Shown here: positions 1 through 12,499 of the stretch, one piece after another
Layout: the number at the start of each line of letters is the position of its first letter
Position numbering within the stretch: position 1 is the first letter of the stretch
Assembly: GCF_003096275.1 (NCBI RefSeq)
Contig: NZ_QENQ01000001.1
Span: 2,702,920 to 2,766,919 of the forward strand
Length of the DNA: 64,000 bases
Origin: Sphingomonas pokkalii
GTDB lineage: Bacteria > Pseudomonadota > Alphaproteobacteria > Sphingomonadales > Sphingomonadaceae
Direction of reading: 5' to 3'
Translations under genes and position numbers: made by a program
The notes under the pieces: generated by a model
Seen by the model: the letters and a program-made list of their open reading frames with translations, nothing else
Told to the model about the DNA's origin: nothing
The model's database searches: none

Positions 1-916
1 CGGCGATCGTGCCGTCGATGGCGCCGTCATCGCCATCGCAGGTCGCCAGCACGACGTCGCGCACCAGCTTCAGCGTCGGCACATCGAGCGCCGCCTTCAG
101 CCTGTCCAGCGTCGGCGTTTCGCCGCGGGCACGCACGATGGAAGCGATCGTCTGGGTATCCCAGGCCTCGGCCAGCGCCGCACGAGGCAGGGCGAAGCCG
201 GGTGCCGCCGCGACGATGCCGTCAAAGGCCTCCGGGTAGCGCTGGGCAAAGGCCATGCCTTCCTGCCCGCCCTTCGAACAGCCCCAGAAGAAACTGGTCG
301 CGCTGTCCCGGCCATAGAAGGCGCGAAGGAGATGATGGCCAAGGTCGTTGGTGGGCTTCAGGCTCGTATGGCCATAATCCCGCCGCGCCCGCGGATCGAA
401 GCCAAAGGCTAGCACCCCGCCATGATCCGCCACCGCGTTGCGGACATTGTCGTGCCCGCTATCCTGCGCGATCACGGCATAGCCGCGTTCCAGCGCGGAT
501 CGGTTGCCAGGACCGTTGGGACCGGTCGCGTCACCGATCGTACCGTTGCTGCCGCCGCCGCCCTGGAACAGGTACCGCTGGTTCCACTGCGCGGGGAGGC
601 GCATCCGAAACCCGATGCGATACGCGCCGCCGACCACCCCGTCATGGCCGCCGAAATAGCCTTCGACCAGGCAATGGGCTGGCATGGCCGCGGTACCGGG
701 CTGCGCAGCTTGCCAGTGGGTCGCACTGATTGTCAGGCCGGCAACCGGCGCGCCGCGAAGGGCCGTTTGGGCCAGGGCGGCGCATCGGGCCTCGGGGGAA
801 GCCGCTGCCGCCGCCGGATGCGGGCGATGCGCGGCAAGGGCGCTTCCGGCGGTCCAACTGGCCGCAACGGCGCCGAGCAACATCGCGCGCCGCGCGCTCG
901 ATCGTTTCAGGCACAT
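1..916 (-). CDS. Tannase/feruloyl esterase family protein (C-terminus cut by window edge)
   Basis: Reading the minus strand from an ATG at 916 gives an open frame that is still open at base 1, so only the N-terminal ~305 residues are visible. It begins MCLKRSSARRAMLLGAVAA, a signal peptide with an Arg pair, ending near SALA. The mature part carries LFQGGGGSNG and then GCSKGGQEG, the nucleophile-elbow motif (G-C-S-x-G-G) of the tannase/feruloyl esterase family (PF07519), whose Cys next to the Ser forms a disulfide in characterised members. The family hydrolyses ester bonds of plant phenolics (gallate or ferulate esters) or related aromatic esters; the exact substrate cannot be read here. A GGGAGGGGTGG stretch lies just before the start. 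It is divergent from the phospholipase C gene at 1061, with a shared 144-base promoter region. Confidence 0.82.
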   Translation of the reverse strand, partial: MCLKRSSARRAMLLGAVAASWTAGSALAAHRPHPAAAAASPEARCAALAQTALRGAPVAGLTISATHWQAAQPGTAAMPAHCLVEGYFGGHDGVVGGAYRIGFRMRLPAQWNQRYLFQGGGGSNGTIGDATGPNGPGNRSALERGYAVIAQDSGHDNVRNAVADHGGVLAFGFDPRARRDYGHTSLKPTNDLGHHLLRAFYGRDSATSFFWGCSKGGQEGMAFAQRYPEAFDGIVAAAPGFALPRAALAEAWDTQTIASIVRARGETPTLDRLKAALDVPTLKLVRDVVLATCDGDDGAIDGTIA

Positions 917-1060
917 TCACCACCCCTCCCGAATAGCTATCTTGTATAACTTTATCTATCGCCACACCCTTTTGCGGTCAACGCGCGGCTTGTCATGGCA
1001 TCGTCGTGAAACCGGCGCAGTCGGGCCGATACAAATGCGCCGGCCGGAGATTGGGAAGAC

Positions 1061-3118
1061 ATGATGACGAACGGAACGACACGCAGGCGATTTCTGCAGG
1101 CCGGGGTGCAGGCAACCGCCGCTACGGCGCTCTCCAGCATCGCGCGTGCCGCCGCGATTCCGGCGGATGTCCGTTCCGGCACGATCCGCGATGTCGCGCA
1201 TGTCGTCATCCTGATGCAGGAGAACCGCAGCTTCGATCATTATTTCGGCACGTTGAAGGGCGTGCGCGGCTTCGGCGATCCACTGCCGATCCCGTTGGCG
1301 GGCGGCGCGTCGGTATGGGCGCAACGCACCGCAGATGGCCGCCTGGTGGCGCCGTTCCATCTTGCCACGGATGCGCATTTCGATCTGATGCGGGTGGCGG
1401 GAACGCCGCATAGCTGGCCCGACGCCCAGGCGGCGTGGGACGAGGGCCGCATGGCCCGCTGGCCCGCAGCGAAGACCGAACGCGCGATGGGCCATTATGC
1501 CCGCCAAGACCTCGCCTTCCAGTTCGCGCTCGCGGAAAGCTTCACGATCTGCGACGCCTATCACTGCTCGGTGCATACCGGCACCAACACCAACCGGTTA
1601 TTCCTGTGGACCGGAACCAACGATCCGTCCGGCATGCGGGGCGGGCCCGCGATCGGCAATTCGCATGACGAGCTGGCGGAAAAGGGCGGATGGCCCGAAC
1701 CCTATCGCTGGACCACCTATCCCGAACGGCTCCAGGCGGCGGGGATCGACTGGCGGATCTATCAGGATATGGCGGACAACTTCACCGACAACCCGCTGGT
1801 CGGTTTCGCCGCCTATCGCCAGGCACCGCCGGAATCGCCGCTGCGCCAGCGCGCGCTGACCACCCATGGGCTCGATCGATTGCGCGCCGACGTCCTCGCC
1901 GGACGGCTGCCGCAGATATCGTGGGTCATCGCCGATGCGGCGGGCAGCGAGCATCCCGGCCCGTCCAGCCCGGTCCAGGGTGCGGCCTATACCGCGGCCG
2001 TCATCGATGCCCTCACCGCCGATCCCGCCGTCTGGGCACGCACCGTCCTGCTCGTCATGTTCGACGAGAATGACGGGTTCTTCGATCACGTCCCGCCGCC
2101 CGCCCCGCCTTCCCGCGATCCGCAGGCGCCGGGCGGCCTGGCAGGAGCATCGCTGGTCGATACCGGCGGCGAATATCACCTGCACCGCAGCGCCGCCGAT
2201 GCCGCCTCCGAACGGCCGGAGCTGATCGGCCGCCCCTATGGTCTCGGCCCACGCGTGCCCTGCTATGTCGTCTCGCCGTGGAGCAGGGGCGGCTGGGTCA
2301 ATTCGCAGGTGTTCGATCATACGTCGGTGATCCGCTTCCTCGAAGCGCGGTTCGGCGTCCAGGAACCCAATATCTCGCCATGGCGCCGCGCAGTGTGCGG
2401 CGACCTCACCACCGCCTTCGATTTCAGCCGCCCCAACGATGCCGCCGCCCTGCCCGACCTGCCGGATCCTCGCCCGCTCGCCAGGCGCGCGGCGGCGCTG
2501 AAGGGCCAGCCGGAGCCGAGCGCGCCGCCGGCAGCGGCGGGGGTGCCGCGGCAGGAACCGGGCGTGCGCCGGTCCCGCGCGCTGCCCTACGCTCTGGAAG
2601 TGCACGACATCGCCGGCGCGGCGGGCGGGATCGGCTTGCGGATGCGGTGCGAAGGCGCCGCTGCGGTCCTCCACGTCTATGATCGCCTGCGGCTCGACCG
2701 CCTGCCGCGCCGCTACACGCTCACCGCCGGGGCGACACTGGAAGCGGAATGGCCGCTCGATCCCGATGGCGCCTATGATCTCTGGGTAACGGGCCCCGCC
2801 GGCTTTCATCGGCATTTCGCCGGTCGCGGCCGGGAATCGCTAAGCCGGGCGAACTGGCGGCAGATCCGGCGCACGCTGCATCCCGGGCTGGAGATCGCCG
2901 CGCCGGTCGGCTGGGCGCTCGCCTGGCCCCGCCATGCCGATCGCTTCGCCGACGGCAAGGTCGCACGGGCGGAGACCCGGTTCTCGCTCGAATCCAGCGC
3001 CGGCTGGTATGATCTCGTCCTCAGCGATCCGGCGATGCCGGGCTTCCGCCGCCGGCTGGCCGGACGGGTAGAAACCGGCAGGCCCGGCCTTTCGGAACCA
3101 CCGCTCGATTACCGATAA
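1061..3118 (+). CDS. Phosphocholine-specific (non-hemolytic type) phospholipase C, Tat-exported
   Basis: 685 residues. The N-terminus has a twin-arginine signal (TRRRFLQAG followed by a hydrophobic Ala-rich stretch to ARAAA), typical of this family, which is exported folded. The phosphoesterase domain (PF04185, alkaline-phosphatase superfamily) occupies roughly residues 45-450, with QENRSFDHYFGTLKGVRGF, HTGTNTNRLFLWTGTNDP and VMFDENDGFFDHV as landmark motifs. Two copies of the C-terminal DUF756 beta domain follow (about 515-590 and 610-680), the usual layout of PlcN/AcpA-type enzymes. It hydrolyses phosphatidylcholine or similar phosphodiesters in the periplasm or outside, probably for phosphate or choline scavenging. 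Start could be ATG 1061 or 1064. A LacI-type regulator follows 52 bases downstream on the same strand. Confidence 0.9.
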   Translation: MMTNGTTRRRFLQAGVQATAATALSSIARAAAIPADVRSGTIRDVAHVVILMQENRSFDHYFGTLKGVRGFGDPLPIPLAGGASVWAQRTADGRLVAPFHLATDAHFDLMRVAGTPHSWPDAQAAWDEGRMARWPAAKTERAMGHYARQDLAFQFALAESFTICDAYHCSVHTGTNTNRLFLWTGTNDPSGMRGGPAIGNSHDELAEKGGWPEPYRWTTYPERLQAAGIDWRIYQDMADNFTDNPLVGFAAYRQAPPESPLRQRALTTHGLDRLRADVLAGRLPQISWVIADAAGSEHPGPSSPVQGAAYTAAVIDALTADPAVWARTVLLVMFDENDGFFDHVPPPAPPSRDPQAPGGLAGASLVDTGGEYHLHRSAADAASERPELIGRPYGLGPRVPCYVVSPWSRGGWVNSQVFDHTSVIRFLEARFGVQEPNISPWRRAVCGDLTTAFDFSRPNDAAALPDLPDPRPLARRAAALKGQPEPSAPPAAAGVPRQEPGVRRSRALPYALEVHDIAGAAGGIGLRMRCEGAAAVLHVYDRLRLDRLPRRYTLTAGATLEAEWPLDPDGAYDLWVTGPAGFHRHFAGRGRESLSRANWRQIRRTLHPGLEIAAPVGWALAWPRHADRFADGKVARAETRFSLESSAGWYDLVLSDPAMPGFRRRLAGRVETGRPGLSEPPLDYR

Positions 3119-3167
3119 AATCGGCAACAGTTATGGGTTCCCAATTCGTACGAAACCGCTACTGTCA

Positions 3168-3180
3168 CCGTTGACAACGG
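3168..3180. promoter_or_regulatory. Perfect inverted repeat CCGTTG-A-CAACGG at the LacI-family gene start
   Basis: The 13 bases form a perfect 6-bp inverted repeat around one central A. They overlap the TTG that would be the most upstream start of the LacI-family gene. A palindrome at this place suits an autoregulatory operator and would then favour a start further inside the gene. LacI-family operators more often have an even centre, so binding by this regulator is only an inference. Confidence 0.35.
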
Positions 3181-4199
3181 ACGTTCAGGCGGGGGCAGCG
3201 CAATTGAAGCCGGTGGGACTTGTTGAACTTGCAAAGATTGCGGGTGTATCGGTTTCCACCGCTTCACGCGCACTATCCAACCATCCGCGCGTAGCCAAGG
3301 CTACGCGAGAACGAATACTTTATTTGGCCAAGGAGCTTGGCTTTCGGCTGAATCAAACCGCGAGTGCGCTTCGCAAGCAGCGCACGGGGGCGATCGGTGT
3401 CGTCGTGCCGCTGGGCCATGAACGCGATCAGTCGCTCTCCGACCCCTTCTTCATGGGCCTGCTGGGGGGCCTGGCCGATGCGCTTGCCAAGCGCAGCTAT
3501 GATCTGCTGCTGTCGCGCGTGGTGCCGGAAGGGCCGGACTGGCTGGAAGACATCATCGCCGCCGGCCGCGTCGATGGCATCATCCTGATCGGGCAGTCGA
3601 ACGAGATCGAGGCGATCGAACGCGCCGCCGAACGATACCCGCAGATGATCGTCTGGGGCGCAGCGCGCCTCGGCTCGCACCAGGTAACGGTCGGCACCGA
3701 TAACCTCACCGGCGGCGAACTCGCCGCCCGTCACCTGCTGCAACGTGGCTGCCGCCGGCTCGCCTTTCTCGGCTCCCCCGACGTGCCGGAATTCGCCGAT
3801 CGTTATCGCGGATTCCATGCCGCCGTGGCGGAGGCAACCGATGTCACCGCAGTCGTGGTGCCGATGCACCTGACCCTGGAGGATGCCTATCGTGAGATAT
3901 CCGGGTATCTGGCCACCCATCCTGCGCCGGATGGTATCTTCGCCGCGTCGGACGTCGTCGCGATGAGCGCGATGCGCGCATTGTCCGATCGCGGGCTGCG
4001 CGTACCGGCAGATGTCGCGGTAGTGGGATATGACGATATCGTGCTCGCGCCACACACCTCACCGCCGCTGACCACCGTGCGGCAGGATGTACGCTATGGT
4101 GCGGAGTTGATGGTGGAACTGCTGCTCGCGCGGATCGGTGGCGCAACGGTGGGTTCCGTCGCCATGCAGCCCGAACTCATCGTCCGCGGCTCGGCCTGA
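3171..4199 (+). CDS. LacI family transcriptional regulator
   Basis: Up to 342 residues. A LacI helix-turn-helix with hinge helix is clear near the N-terminus (LVELAKIAGVSVSTASRALS, then NQTASALRKQRTGAIGVVVP), followed by a periplasmic-binding-protein-like effector domain with the usual landmarks DGIILIGQ, GGELAARHLLQRGCRRLAFLG and GYDDIVLAPHTSPPLTTVRQD. Such proteins repress sugar-uptake or catabolic genes until a sugar ligand binds. The start is unsure: TTG 3171 lies inside a palindrome and lacks a clear ribosome site; TTG 3204 or GTG 3213 would leave a normal short leader before the HTH. It is convergent with the signalling operon ending at 4224. The controlled genes are not evident; the adjacent phospholipase is a candidate only by position. 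Confidence 0.9.
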   Translation: MTTDVQAGAAQLKPVGLVELAKIAGVSVSTASRALSNHPRVAKATRERILYLAKELGFRLNQTASALRKQRTGAIGVVVPLGHERDQSLSDPFFMGLLGGLADALAKRSYDLLLSRVVPEGPDWLEDIIAAGRVDGIILIGQSNEIEAIERAAERYPQMIVWGAARLGSHQVTVGTDNLTGGELAARHLLQRGCRRLAFLGSPDVPEFADRYRGFHAAVAEATDVTAVVVPMHLTLEDAYREISGYLATHPAPDGIFAASDVVAMSAMRALSDRGLRVPADVAVVGYDDIVLAPHTSPPLTTVRQDVRYGAELMVELLLARIGGATVGSVAMQPELIVRGSA

Positions 4200-4223
4200 T
4201 CGGACCGAGCACCCGAGGCGGGA

Positions 4224-6047
4224 TCACGCCCGCGTCGAAGCCGCCGCATCGCAGAACAGGCCAGCCAGGACGGTGCAAATCGTCTCGCCATCGAACGGCT
4301 TTTCGACGATCGGTACCGCCCCCACCCCCAGCGGCAGATGATCCCGACCATATCCGCTGACGAACAGGAACGGGATACCGCGCGTAGCAAGCGCCCCTGC
4401 GACATCATCCACCAAAGCGCCCTGTAAATTCCCGTCCAGAAGCACCGCGTCGATCATCGAATCCGAACGGATCGCCGCCATCGCCTCCCCTGCCGTGGCG
4501 GCAAGGCCGATCACCTCGCAGCCAGCCTCCCCCAGAATGGCCGAGAGTTCGAGCGCGACAAGCGGCTCGTCCTCGACAATCAGCAGGCGCTTGCCGCGGA
4601 TCGTGGCGACGGCCTCGGCCGATGTCGCGGCGGCGGTCTGCTTCCGGCGAGCCCGGTCCTCCGTGCGCAACCGCACGGCACTGGCATAGGGGACGGTGAG
4701 CAGCCATCGCATCCCGCCCTCGCCATAGGATGGTTCCGCGCTGCCTCCCTCCGCCTTCAGGCTCCGCTCGATCAGCGCCGTGCCGAAGCCGCGGCGAGCC
4801 GGCGCGGCTACGGGCGGTCCACCGCTTTCGCGCCAATCCAGCGCCAGCACCCCGTCGCGCACCTGCCATGTCAACGCCACCCGCCCCTCGGGCACGGATA
4901 AGGCGCCATATTTATGCGCGTTCGTCACCAATTCGTGCAGCACGAGCGCCAGATGCAGCGCCGGTTCGGGGGCCAAGTCCAGGTCGGCGCCTTGGGCCAC
5001 AAAGCGCCCCTCGTCCACCGTGCCGATCTGCACCTGGCCTGCCACCAATTCCTGCAGGCTTGCCCCCTGCCAGGTCGTGCTGCTGAGCAGCGAGTGCGCA
5101 CGCGCCAGCGCGTGGATACGGCCGATAAAGGTCGGCGCGAAATCGGATGGGCCGGAGGAATGGCGAAGCGTTTGCGTCGCGATCGCCTGCACCGATGCCA
5201 GCGTATTCTTCACCCGATGGTTGAGTTCGCCGATCAGCAGGCGCTGTGTCTCCTCGGCACGGGCGCGATCGGTAACATCGAGAATCTGGGTATTGACGGA
5301 AAACAGCCGCTGATCGGGCCCGAGCAACGCCGATCCATAGCATTCGCAGTCGAGCGTCAGTCCTTCGGCGGTACGCATCCGCAGTACCGCCTTGTCGCGG
5401 GTCGTCTCGCCCGCGATCATGCCGTCGATCATCGCCCGGAACCGCGCCGCATGTTCCTGGTCGAGCCATTCGATCTCGGAGGGGCGCAGGCCAAGCACTT
5501 CGGCCGCGCGCCAGCCGAACATGCGCTCGGCTCCGGCCGACCAGGCGATCACCCGTTGCTCCGCATCGAATTCGACGACGGCCAGCGGCGAATTGTCGCG
5601 ATGTGCCTTCAGCCGTGCAAGCGCGGCAGCATGGCGATCGCGTTGCAACGCGATCTCCTGCCGCTGGCGCGCCAGTTCAACGAAGATCCCCACCTTGTTG
5701 CGCACGATCTGCGGGTCCACCGGCTTGAGCAGATAGTCGATCGCGCCGGTTTCATATCCGCGAAAGCGTCGCCGCTCGTCGGTGGCGACGGCCGTGAGGA
5801 AGATGATCGGAACCCGGCGCGTCCGCTCGGTACCGCGCATCAGTTCGGCCAGTTCGAAGCCGTCCATGCCGGGCATCTGCACGTCTAGCAGTGCCAGCGC
5901 GACATCGTGCACCAGTAGCAGCTCGAGCGCCTCCATGCCCGAAGCCGCGGTGAGCAGTTCCAGTCCCTCCTGTTGCAACAGCGCTTCCAGCGCGATCAGG
6001 TTTTCAGGCACGTCATCGACAGCCAGGACCTTCACCGTCTCACGCAT
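4224..6047 (-). CDS. Response regulator-PAS-HWE histidine kinase-receiver hybrid protein
   Basis: 607 residues from ATG 6047. Order of domains: receiver (about 1-120; VKVLAVDDVPEN, LALLDVQMPGMDGFEL, YLLKPVDPQ), PAS (about 155-275), HWE/HisKA_2-type dimerisation domain with the phospho-acceptor His in ELNHRVKNTLASVQAIA, an HWE-type ATPase domain (ALVLHELVTNAHKYGALS, LDWRESGGPPV), then a second receiver (RLLIVEDEPLVALEL, DAVLLDGNL, IVEKPF). Both receivers keep the phospho-accepting Asp. No DNA-binding domain is present, so output is by protein contact or phosphotransfer. It is the third gene of a coupled operon: ATG overlaps the stop of the CheR-type gene by 8 bases (6040-6047). An in-frame extension exists upstream but would lie inside the CheR gene. 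Confidence 0.9.
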   Translation of the reverse strand: MRETVKVLAVDDVPENLIALEALLQQEGLELLTAASGMEALELLLVHDVALALLDVQMPGMDGFELAELMRGTERTRRVPIIFLTAVATDERRRFRGYETGAIDYLLKPVDPQIVRNKVGIFVELARQRQEIALQRDRHAAALARLKAHRDNSPLAVVEFDAEQRVIAWSAGAERMFGWRAAEVLGLRPSEIEWLDQEHAARFRAMIDGMIAGETTRDKAVLRMRTAEGLTLDCECYGSALLGPDQRLFSVNTQILDVTDRARAEETQRLLIGELNHRVKNTLASVQAIATQTLRHSSGPSDFAPTFIGRIHALARAHSLLSSTTWQGASLQELVAGQVQIGTVDEGRFVAQGADLDLAPEPALHLALVLHELVTNAHKYGALSVPEGRVALTWQVRDGVLALDWRESGGPPVAAPARRGFGTALIERSLKAEGGSAEPSYGEGGMRWLLTVPYASAVRLRTEDRARRKQTAAATSAEAVATIRGKRLLIVEDEPLVALELSAILGEAGCEVIGLAATAGEAMAAIRSDSMIDAVLLDGNLQGALVDDVAGALATRGIPFLFVSGYGRDHLPLGVGAVPIVEKPFDGETICTVLAGLFCDAAASTRA

Positions 6048-6896
6048 CGGCCAGCACCTGCAATTCGCTGGCGCCGCGACGGTAGATTTTCTCGGCCCGA
6101 TCGAAGTCCGCAAAAGCATTCGAATGCTGGGAAAAACGCAACGTCTCGCGCGATCCCAGCCCCAGAAAGCCGCCCCGCACCAGCGACGCACCGAACAGCC
6201 CCAGCGCGCGATCCTGCAACGCGCGGTCGAAATAGATCAGCACATTGCGGCTGGAAACCAGCTGCACTTCGGCAAACACCTGATCGGTGGACAGGCTATG
6301 CTCGGCAAAGACGGCGCGGGCACGCAGGCTCTTGTCGAACACCGCCGCGCCATAGGCAGCCGTGTAATAGCCGGAAAGCGATCCTCGTCCGCCGGAGCGG
6401 CGATGATTCTCGGTGAACTGGGGGATGCGCTCCAGGTCGAAGATACCGGCCTTCGCCTTTGCAAGCGCGGCCGGGCTGATGTCGGTGCAATAGAAGATCG
6501 TCCGATCCTCCAGCCCTTCCTCGCGGAACAGGATCGCCAGCGAATAGAATTCCTCGCCATTGGCACATCCCGCGATCCACACCTTGAGCGACGGCCAGGT
6601 GCGCAGGTGCGGCACCACCGTCTCGCGCAGGGCACGAAAATAATCGGGGTCGCGAAACATCTCGCTCACCTGGATGGTCAGGAACCCCATCAGCTCGGCG
6701 AGCACGGCCGGTTCGCGGAGCAACCGATGCTGGAGCTGCGAGAGGCCATCGCAGCCAAATCGCTGGCAAGCCCGCTCCAGTCGGCGAAACAGCGAGCTGC
6801 GCGAATAGCCGCGGAAATCATACTGATACTGCCGCCAGACTGCCTCCAGCATCAGGTCCAGTTCGATTTCCTCATGCGGCAGGATCGGATCCTCGT

Positions 6897-6900
<4 letters not shown>
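6040..6900 (-). CDS. CheR-type protein-glutamate methyltransferase
   Basis: 286 residues if started at TTG 6900, which shares four bases (TTGA) with the stop of the upstream hybrid kinase; GTG 6912 is the alternative. Landmarks of CheR are present: YDFRGYSRSSLFRRLERAC in the N-terminal all-alpha domain, the SAM-binding loop WIAGCANGEEFYSLAIL, and SSRNVLIYFD near the end of the methyltransferase fold. CheR enzymes methylate Glu side chains of chemoreceptors. No receptor, CheA, CheW or CheB lies nearby, so here it more likely serves a non-chemotactic signalling unit with the two kinases it is coupled to. Such CheR/hybrid-kinase groupings occur in other alphaproteobacteria; the methylation target is unknown. 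Confidence 0.88.
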
Positions 6901-10004
<3,104 letters not shown>

Positions 10005-10075
10005 GTGGAAACTCAAGGGGATAGATCAGGATGGCGTACCGCCCCGGCACCCTGCCTGCAACCCTGCCCCTTGTT

Positions 10076-10963
10076 TCAGGCGGCGCCGTCGTCGCCTGCG
10101 CCCCGTTCCCGCGACGGGCGACGGCAGCGCTGCGGCGCCGGCTCGCCAAGCACCGGGCGGCCATGCAGCGCTTCGATCCGCTCCCGTTGCCGCCGCAGAT
10201 ACAGGGTCCGCCGGGTCGCATAAGGGTTGTCGCTAGCATCTACCGTGCGCAGCGCCTCTTCCTTCTGGTCGCGTCGATCCAGGATACGCACCGCCGCCGA
10301 TCCGATCACATAAGGGCGCGAACGGAACGGTCCGCCCAGCGCGAAGGGCGAGGCGAAGAAATCGACCATGCCTCCCACGACATCGCGCAGCGTCGTCGGT
10401 CCGGCGACCGGCACGAACAGGAACGGCCCCGGCGCCACGCCATAATAGCCCAGCGTGTCGGAAAAGCGGTTCTGCCGCAGCGGCAGGTTGAACGGACAGC
10501 GCTTCGCGACATCGATCGTCCCGCCCAGGCCCAGCGTAGTGTTGATGGTGAAGCGGCCAAGCGTCTCCACCGCCTTGCCCGGCTTCAGCTGCAACAGATA
10601 GTTGGCGAAGACCACCGGCTCCCGCAAATTGCTGAAGAAGTTGCGCAGGCCCAGGCGGATGGGCCGAGGCACGCTGCGCACATAGGTCCGGGCAGCGGGT
10701 TCGGTGATCGCATCGTCGATGCGCTGCGTCGCCGAGAAGGACAAAGCGTTGACTCGCTCCAAAGGGTCATCCGGCGCGTCGCGGCGGCGCGCCGAAACTA
10801 CGATCTCCTCTCCCATCGCCGGATCGGCGCGAAGCTCTGCGATCTCCACCTTTTCCACGCCGGTCTGGTCCGGCACGCGTTGCTGCTCCACCCAGTGCGT
10901 GGCCGCCTGCGCCGGCGCCGCCGGTGGCGCGAGCAGCAGAATACCGATGGCAAAGGCGCTCAT
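10076..10963 (-). CDS. MlaA (VacJ)-like outer membrane phospholipid-transport protein
   Basis: 295 residues from ATG 10963, opening with a signal peptide (FAIGILLLAPPAAPAQA). The MlaA domain is recognisable from DPLERVN, LREPVVFANYLLQLKPGKA, GRFTINTTLGLGGTIDVA, FSDTLGYYGVAPGPFLFVP and GPTTLRDVVGG. MlaA forms a ring in the outer membrane that passes mislocalised phospholipid to periplasmic MlaC. There is no lipobox Cys at the cleavage site, unlike E. coli MlaA, so membrane attachment must differ. The C-terminal ~40 residues are Arg-rich and not typical. None of mlaBCDEF is in the window. It lies 141 bases downstream of the TolC-type gene on the same strand and may be read with the export operon. 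Confidence 0.82.
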   Translation of the reverse strand: MSAFAIGILLLAPPAAPAQAATHWVEQQRVPDQTGVEKVEIAELRADPAMGEEIVVSARRRDAPDDPLERVNALSFSATQRIDDAITEPAARTYVRSVPRPIRLGLRNFFSNLREPVVFANYLLQLKPGKAVETLGRFTINTTLGLGGTIDVAKRCPFNLPLRQNRFSDTLGYYGVAPGPFLFVPVAGPTTLRDVVGGMVDFFASPFALGGPFRSRPYVIGSAAVRILDRRDQKEEALRTVDASDNPYATRRTLYLRRQRERIEALHGRPVLGEPAPQRCRRPSRERGAGDDGAA

Positions 10964-11104
10964 CGCCCGCCGCGCCGCGGGGAGGTGGAACCGAAAACGG
11001 AAGGGCGGCGGGGCGGCAAGTATCGACTCTCGATGGTGCTTCCACAACAAGACGTTGCCAGCGCCACGATACCGCACGGGGCACGCGCAAAAAGCGCTAC
11101 GGGG

Positions 11105-12499
11105 CTACAAGCCCAGCGCGTCCCGATCCGCCGTCGCGGCGGCAAGATCCGCGCGCGCGACCAGCGCCTGGTAGCGGGCGTCCAGCGCGCGCAGCCGCGC
11201 GTCGGTGGCGCTTTCCTCGCGCTGGTTGATCAGGAAGAAGTCGCTGGCACCCATGTCGAACCGGCGCTGCTCGGCCGTCGCCATCTTTCCCGCAAGATAA
11301 GCTTCTTGCGTGGCCAGGTCCGCCACCCGATCTGCGCCTTCGATACCGATGGTGATGCCTTTCACCTCGATCGCGATCTGTTCTTCCAGGATGCGGTGCC
11401 GCGTACGGAGCGACTCGATCTCCGCGCGGCTCTCCGCGATCCGGCCGCGGGCGGCGCGGCGCTCGAGCGGCACCGTGAAGCGCACCCCCACGATCGCTTC
11501 GGCCGGGGTCCGCGAGGGCCCGCCAGGGCCGAGCGCGCCGACATCCTTGGCCAGTTCGGCGCGGGCATCCAGCCGCGGCCGCAAATCATTCTCGGCCAGT
11601 TGCAGCCGCGCCAGCGACTGATCGATACGCACCAGCACTGTCTTCAGGTCCGGCCGCAGGATCGGCCCGGCGCGAGGCGCGACATTGGGCAGTTCGGGCA
11701 ATGACGCGGGCAGCCGCGCCGCCGCGGGGACCAGCGGCACCCCGTTCTCGTCGCGCCAGAAGAAAGAAAGCGCATTGGCGGTTTCGGCAAGCTTCTGCTC
11801 AGCCTGCGCCACCAGCGAGCGGCGACGCGCCAGATTCTGGTCGTTCTCGATTATCAGGATCTGCGGCCGCGCGCCCAGCTGCACCTGGCGGGCCAGCTGG
11901 CTACGACGCTTTTCGGAAAGCGCTAGCAGGTCGCGATAGGCCTTCAGCCGCAGCCCCGCCACTGCCCAGGCCTGATACGCGCTCATCGCGCGGCGTTGAA
12001 CGCCGATCGCGACCATCTCGCGTTCCAGTCGCGCGACGTCTACGTCCTGATCGGCCAGGCGCAGCTTCGTGCGGCGCTCATCGGTCACCCGGTCGCGCAA
12101 CAGCGAAAAGATCGCACCGACTTTGAACTCGCCGAGCTGGTTGGTGTAGGCCTTGTCCTCATAGACCGGGAACTTGCCGCGCGACACGCGATAGCCAGCG
12201 TAAAGGCCGCCGCCATTGTTATCGAGCGGCCGGCTAACCTTCGCATCGACGCTCGTCCCGTCGTAATAGCCAAGCGCCCGCGTCTGCGCGTCGACATCGA
12301 ACACGACGTCGAAAGCTCCTTCGACGCTCAGCGCCTTGCCCTCGGCCTGACGCTGCTTGGCCAGCGCCTCGATGATTTGGGGGGCGTTTTTGGCGGAGGC
12401 GCGCAAAACTTCGTCCAGCGTGAGCGGGGACTGCGCCGCGGCCGGCACGGGGAGCGCGGCCAGCGCCGCGACGCAGAGGGCGAGCAATCGACGCATCAT
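11105..12499 (-). CDS. TolC-family outer membrane efflux/secretion channel
   Basis: 464 residues. It has a clear signal peptide (MRRLLALCVAALAALPVPAAAQ) followed by LTLDEVLRASAKNAPQIIEA, the usual start of the TolC periplasmic helix repeat, and long helical heptad stretches through the rest (for example the region around LARLEREMVAIGVQRRAMSA). TolC trimers form the outer membrane duct of export systems. ATG 12499 overlaps the stop of the HlyD-type gene (12496-12498), so the two are translationally coupled. Order on this strand is ABC-like protein, HlyD-like adaptor, TolC: a complete tripartite export set, although the ABC member looks unable to hydrolyse ATP. Confidence 0.88.
   Translation of the reverse strand: MMRRLLALCVAALAALPVPAAAQSPLTLDEVLRASAKNAPQIIEALAKQRQAEGKALSVEGAFDVVFDVDAQTRALGYYDGTSVDAKVSRPLDNNGGGLYAGYRVSRGKFPVYEDKAYTNQLGEFKVGAIFSLLRDRVTDERRTKLRLADQDVDVARLEREMVAIGVQRRAMSAYQAWAVAGLRLKAYRDLLALSEKRRSQLARQVQLGARPQILIIENDQNLARRRSLVAQAEQKLAETANALSFFWRDENGVPLVPAAARLPASLPELPNVAPRAGPILRPDLKTVLVRIDQSLARLQLAENDLRPRLDARAELAKDVGALGPGGPSRTPAEAIVGVRFTVPLERRAARGRIAESRAEIESLRTRHRILEEQIAIEVKGITIGIEGADRVADLATQEAYLAGKMATAEQRRFDMGASDFFLINQREESATDARLRALDARYQALVARADLAAATADRDALGL

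Noticed and set aside
3171..3176. TTGACA as a -35 promoter box at the LacI-family gene
   Set aside because: No acceptable -10 box lies 15-19 bases downstream; the word is part of a palindrome.
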